Of a stretch of 64,000 nt of DNA, positions 61,119 to 64,000 are shown in pieces. This DNA is from Nitrospirales bacterium (GTDB lineage Bacteria; Nitrospirota; Nitrospiria; Nitrospirales; UBA8639): NCBI GenBank assembly GCA_022828225.1, contig JAJEJG010000023.1, positions 107,001 to 171,000 of the forward strand, written 5' to 3'. Position 1 is the first letter of the stretch. The number at the start of each line of letters is the position of its first letter. The notes under the pieces were generated by a model that was not told the DNA's origin, did not search any database, and saw only the letters and a list, made by a program, of their open reading frames with translations. The translations under genes and the position numbers were made by a program.

Positions 61119-62987
61119 ATGACTGTGTCGAGGTTTGACAGTACAAAAACACTGCTGCGGGATTTGTTGAAAATGTCGAAAGAAGGAAAAATCCAGCTTC
61201 CTGACTTCCAGCGCGGCTGGGTATGGGGAGACGAAGATATTCGGGGACTGATCGCGTCTATTTCACAGTCATTCCCCGTCGGCGCATTGATGATGCTCAA
61301 AACCGGAGGAGAGATCAATTTTAAGCCGCGTCCAGTAGAGGGGGCACCGATTGCGGCCGGACAGGTGATGCCGGAGGCACTTCTTCTAGACGGGCAGCAA
61401 CGCATCACGTCGCTGTTTCAAACCACGATGCGCCCGGATGTGGTGAAGACATTCAACGAAAAGAAGAAGGCGATTAATCGCTGGTACTACATCGACATAG
61501 AGAAGGCTCTCAATTCCGAGACAAACCGTGAAAAAGCGATTATCGGTCTTCCTGAAAACAAACGACTGACCAGCACCTTCGGTCGGAATGTGCTGCTCGA
61601 TCTGTCGACAGCCGAACTGGAATACGAACATCTGATGTTTCCGGTTAATCGGATTTTCAGCGATCGAGACTGGCAATATGGGTTCGAGGATTTCTGGCGA
61701 GAGCGCGGCGACAATGACAAACGAGACCTCTATCGAAAATTCTATGACAGCGTAGTAAGTGCTTTTGATCACTACCAACTTCCCGTGATCACTCTCAACG
61801 CGGAGACGCCGAGGGAAGCCGTGTGCTTGGTCTTCGAGAAGGTGAATACAGGAGGCAAGAAACTCGACGCTTTTGAACTTCTCACGGCAATCTATGCTGC
61901 CGATGAATTTGAGTTGCGCAAGGACTGGTATGGCGATCCAAAAGCCGGTATCGAGGGTCGCCTGACGCGTCTTTGCAAGAACCCTGTCTTGGCGGAGGTT
62001 GCGAGCACAGACTTTCTGCAGGCGCTGTCCCTACTCAGCACTCGAGATCAGCGGCGTCGTGCCGAAAAGAAAGGGAAAACTGGGCGCGATCTGCCGCCGG
62101 TTTCCTGCACGCGTGCTTCCATTCTCGACCTGCCTCTTGGTGACTACAAGCGATATGCGGAACGGGTCGAAGAGGGTTTCATTCTTGCCGCCCGTTTTCT
62201 GAGAACCCAGAAAATCTATAGAGCCAAAGACGTACCCTACAAGACGCAGATCGTTCCTCTTGCCGCTCTTCTCTCCGAGCTTGGAGACCTATGGAACCAG
62301 GAAACCATCAAAGCCAAGATTCGGCGATGGTTTTGGTGCGGGATCTTTGGTGAGCTCTACGGATCCGCGATTGAAACCCGGTTCGCCAACGATTTCGTGG
62401 ATGTCCGATCGTGGATTGAGGGCGGTGGTGAGCCAGAGACAGTAAGAGAAGCAAATTTTCAGGCTGGCCGCCTCGACACGATGCGCTCACGCCTTTCGGC
62501 AGCGTACAAGGGGATTCACGCGCTTCTGATGAGCAAGGGTGCACGGGATCTACGTTCTGGAGACGCCATCGACGACACCATATTTTGGGACGAAAATGTC
62601 GATATCCATCACATCTTTCCGCAGGACTGGTGCAAGAAGTCCGGGATTGATCCGAAGGTGTACGATGCTGTGGTCAACAAGACACCGCTCACGCGGAGGA
62701 CGAATCAGATCATTGGAAAGGTGGCACCGTCGGTGTATCTTGGGAAGTTGGTTGCAAAGGGTTCGACGGACGCAAAGAAACTTGACGAACATCTAAGGTT
62801 TCATCTGATAGATCCCGTTCTCTTGCGCAATGATGATTTCGAAGAATTTTACCGCTCGCGAAAATCGGCGCTTCTCGAACTGGTCTGCGCGGCAATGGGC
62901 AAGTCCCCAGATGAAGGCGGTGGTGTCGACGAAGAAGAAGGGGAAGAGGTCCTGGAACCCGAAGACGCGATCGTACTCGCGACCTGA
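61119..62987 (+). CDS. DUF262/DUF1524 protein (GmrSD-like nuclease), likely phage defence
   Basis: A 622-residue protein. The DUF262 domain at the N-terminus has LPDFQRGWVW (27-36) and the nucleotide-handling DGQQRITSLF (91-100). The C-terminal DUF1524 domain holds the His-Me finger VDIHHIFPQDW (about 494-504) and NKTPLTRRTNQIIG. The pair of domains in one chain resembles single-chain GmrSD, a type IV restriction system that cleaves modified phage DNA. AAGGGA precedes the chosen ATG 61119. The C-terminus is strongly acidic. No partner gene is present, which fits the fused form. Confidence 0.88.
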   Translation: MTVSRFDSTKTLLRDLLKMSKEGKIQLPDFQRGWVWGDEDIRGLIASISQSFPVGALMMLKTGGEINFKPRPVEGAPIAAGQVMPEALLLDGQQRITSLFQTTMRPDVVKTFNEKKKAINRWYYIDIEKALNSETNREKAIIGLPENKRLTSTFGRNVLLDLSTAELEYEHLMFPVNRIFSDRDWQYGFEDFWRERGDNDKRDLYRKFYDSVVSAFDHYQLPVITLNAETPREAVCLVFEKVNTGGKKLDAFELLTAIYAADEFELRKDWYGDPKAGIEGRLTRLCKNPVLAEVASTDFLQALSLLSTRDQRRRAEKKGKTGRDLPPVSCTRASILDLPLGDYKRYAERVEEGFILAARFLRTQKIYRAKDVPYKTQIVPLAALLSELGDLWNQETIKAKIRRWFWCGIFGELYGSAIETRFANDFVDVRSWIEGGGEPETVREANFQAGRLDTMRSRLSAAYKGIHALLMSKGARDLRSGDAIDDTIFWDENVDIHHIFPQDWCKKSGIDPKVYDAVVNKTPLTRRTNQIIGKVAPSVYLGKLVAKGSTDAKKLDEHLRFHLIDPVLLRNDDFEEFYRSRKSALLELVCAAMGKSPDEGGGVDEEEGEEVLEPEDAIVLAT

Positions 62988-63037
62988 GAGTGCCCCGGTT
63001 TTGGGTCACGGCGGCCCTACTGACCACGGCATTGCCT

Positions 63038-63691
63038 CTATTCAGGGGACGTTGCGACTTGGGATGCATCGGCAGAAGGCTGCTGGTGGTTGAGCCATGC
63101 ATCCTGGAGTTCCCCATAGACCTGCATCAACCGGGAATCCTCAAGCCGGTAGGCCAGGGAGATCAGGATCAACCCGAAGAGCAGGACCAAGGCGCCGAGT
63201 CCCGCTATGCCCAGAGCCAGGAACCAGCCGCTTGCCGAATTGAACCCACCGTCGATCCCGAACGTGACCAGAAAGATCAGAGTGCCGATAGCGACGAGTC
63301 CCAACCAGATCAGGGTGAGCAGACCTGAGGACCAAGGTACGCGTTTGATGAGGTGCAGTTCCACGCCCGTCCCGGTGGACCGGACCGTGAGGGTGCCTTT
63401 CAATGGCCATGCCGTGCGGAACCGCATGGAGAATAATTGGTACGAGGGCCGGAGCGAAATGACTTCCTGTGTGCCGAACCAGCGAGCTACGCCGTGGGGT
63501 AGGGCAATCGTATCGAGCTTTCCGAATCGTTCGAGCAGGGATTGACGGGAGAGAGTGTCGAGGCGGTCGCGCCGTCGGGCTATTCCGAACCCGTATTGCG
63601 CGGCGAAAGGACGAAGGCTGGTGAACTGATACCAATCCCCGATAATCAGCAGTACAAACAGGATGCCTCCGAAGATTCCGGCTAGGAGCAT
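63038..63691 (-). CDS. Small multi-pass membrane protein of unknown function
   Basis: A 217-residue protein starting at ATG 63691 (MLLAGIFGGILFVLLIIGDW). Besides this helix two more are seen (LIWLGLVAIGTLIFLVTFG and FLALGIAGLGALVLLFGLI). Between them lies a soluble domain with RRRDRLDTLSRQSLLERFG and ISLRPSYQLFSMRFR. I do not recognise the family. The longer open frame to 63928 lies over the initiator-tRNA locus and is not used. It is convergent with the DUF262 gene. Confidence 0.75.
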   Translation of the reverse strand: MLLAGIFGGILFVLLIIGDWYQFTSLRPFAAQYGFGIARRRDRLDTLSRQSLLERFGKLDTIALPHGVARWFGTQEVISLRPSYQLFSMRFRTAWPLKGTLTVRSTGTGVELHLIKRVPWSSGLLTLIWLGLVAIGTLIFLVTFGIDGGFNSASGWFLALGIAGLGALVLLFGLILISLAYRLEDSRLMQVYGELQDAWLNHQQPSADASQVATSPE

Positions 63692-63756
63692 GGTGCCCGC
63701 ACCATAGCACAACTGCCCCCGATCCTGTGAAGCCATGCGTACGCAAGGGAGGTGAT

Positions 63757-63786
63757 TTGACTTTGTTCGCGGCGCTTCGCTACGAT
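63757..63786 (+). promoter_or_regulatory. Promoter of the interrupted initiator tRNA
   Basis: TTGACT (63757-63762), 18 bp, TACGAT (63781-63786). The predicted start site falls right at the first base of the tRNA (63792), as in stable RNA genes. It supports a transcribed locus. Confidence 0.75.
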
Positions 63787-63791
63787 GCTTC

Positions 63792-63829
63792 TGCGGGGTG
63801 GAGCAGTCTGGTAGCTCGTTGGGCTCAAT
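63792..63829 (+). tRNA. 5' exon of tRNA-fMet, interrupted in the anticodon loop
   Basis: TGCGGGGTGGAGCAGTCTGG and TAGCTCGTTGGGCTCA follow the initiator tRNA exactly: acceptor GCGGGG, D-arm with GTAGCTC, and the GGG of the anticodon stem unique to initiator tRNA, then the loop start CUCA. The sequence then departs from any tRNA. The 3' half is not within the remaining 170 bases. An extra A (CTCAAT instead of CTCAT) is seen at the junction, so the exact exon end is uncertain. Confidence 0.8.
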
Positions 63830-64000
63830 ACCGTGAGGAGCGATCCGCTGGTTGCTCGAAACAGAAGCAACCCCTCCCAACAATGAATGGGCTGTGCAGA
63901 AGGAAACTTCTGTACGATCACCTGTCAAATTCGGGGAAGCCGGTAGCGGGGTAACCCCGAGCCAAGCTGGCGGAGCCGTCGCGCTCCGGCAGAAGGTGTA
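63830..64000 (+). ncRNA. Group I self-splicing intron, tRNA type (IC3-like), 5' part
   Basis: GTCAAATTCGG followed by GGAAGCC matches the P3/P4 region of the Azoarcus tRNA-Ile group I ribozyme, CCCCGAGCCAAGCT matches its P5-J5/4-P4' segment and AGAAGGTGTA its J6/7 side before P7. A hairpin CAGAAG-GAAA-CTTCTG with a GNRA loop can be P2, and CGGGG-TAA-CCCCG is P5. Just after the exon CTCA (63824-63827) can pair with TGAG (63834-63837) as P1. P7, P3', P8, P9 and the 3' splice site lie beyond the window. No homing endonuclease is seen in the visible part. Confidence 0.8.

Overview
This 64 kb window carries a bacterial chromosome replication-origin region. It belongs to a Gram-negative (diderm) organism of roughly 55-60% GC. 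A SurA-like periplasmic chaperone, the long form of YidC and secreted enzymes support the diderm call. Gene order and content (dnaA-dnaN-gyrB-gyrA on one side; rpmH-rnpA-yidD-yidC-mnmE-mnmG-rsmG-parA-parB on the other; a bactofilin, an Amt transporter, CDGSH and cupredoxin proteins) would fit Nitrospirota, for example a Nitrospira-like bacterium. That placement is inference from memory of family content, not a database match.

Left arm (1-13.2 kb): the 5' part of an SLC13-type anion transporter on the minus strand, a decayed hldE-like fragment, mfd, a SurA-like chaperone, and a minus-strand group (secreted unknown, engB, smpB). A dciA-like gene follows. From 9.2 to 12.4 kb lies an accessory patch: a DUF6884 / GIY-YIG-like gene pair, the second broken by one in-frame TGA, and three toxin-antitoxin loci (a CopG antitoxin with a beheaded PIN toxin, BrnT with an XRE partner, and VapBC).

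Origin core (13.2-33.4 kb): dnaA, dnaN, gyrB and gyrA run leftward from an AT-rich intergenic region with DnaA boxes, the probable oriC. A DsrE-like gene pair and hisS follow, then the rightward rpmH to mnmG block. Two perfect 16-bp parS palindromes flank rsmG just before parAB. A bactofilin gene and mnmA come next.

Right arm: a 1711-residue exonuclease-RecQ-UvrD fusion lies on the minus strand. An F1-only ATP synthase operon (atpHAGDC), rluD, a Dyp-type peroxidase, tRNA-Arg(UCG) and a Fic gene follow. The Fic gene sits between that tRNA and a decayed tRNA-Arg-like copy. Then come a frameshifted pirin, a CDGSH protein, Amt, a dienelactone hydrolase, a CPA1 antiporter, two orphan antitoxins, a glycosyltransferase, a cupredoxin, a Gld-type ABC export operon (ATPase, permease, GldG-like, DUF4340), a DUF262/DUF1524 (GmrSD-like) nuclease gene and a small membrane protein. 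At the extreme right edge the 5' half of an initiator tRNA runs directly into sequence that matches the conserved core of a tRNA-type group I intron. It is cut by the window end.

Several families of small dispersed palindromic repeats are scattered through the window. Two copies lie in frame inside mnmE and one forms the C-terminus of rnpA.
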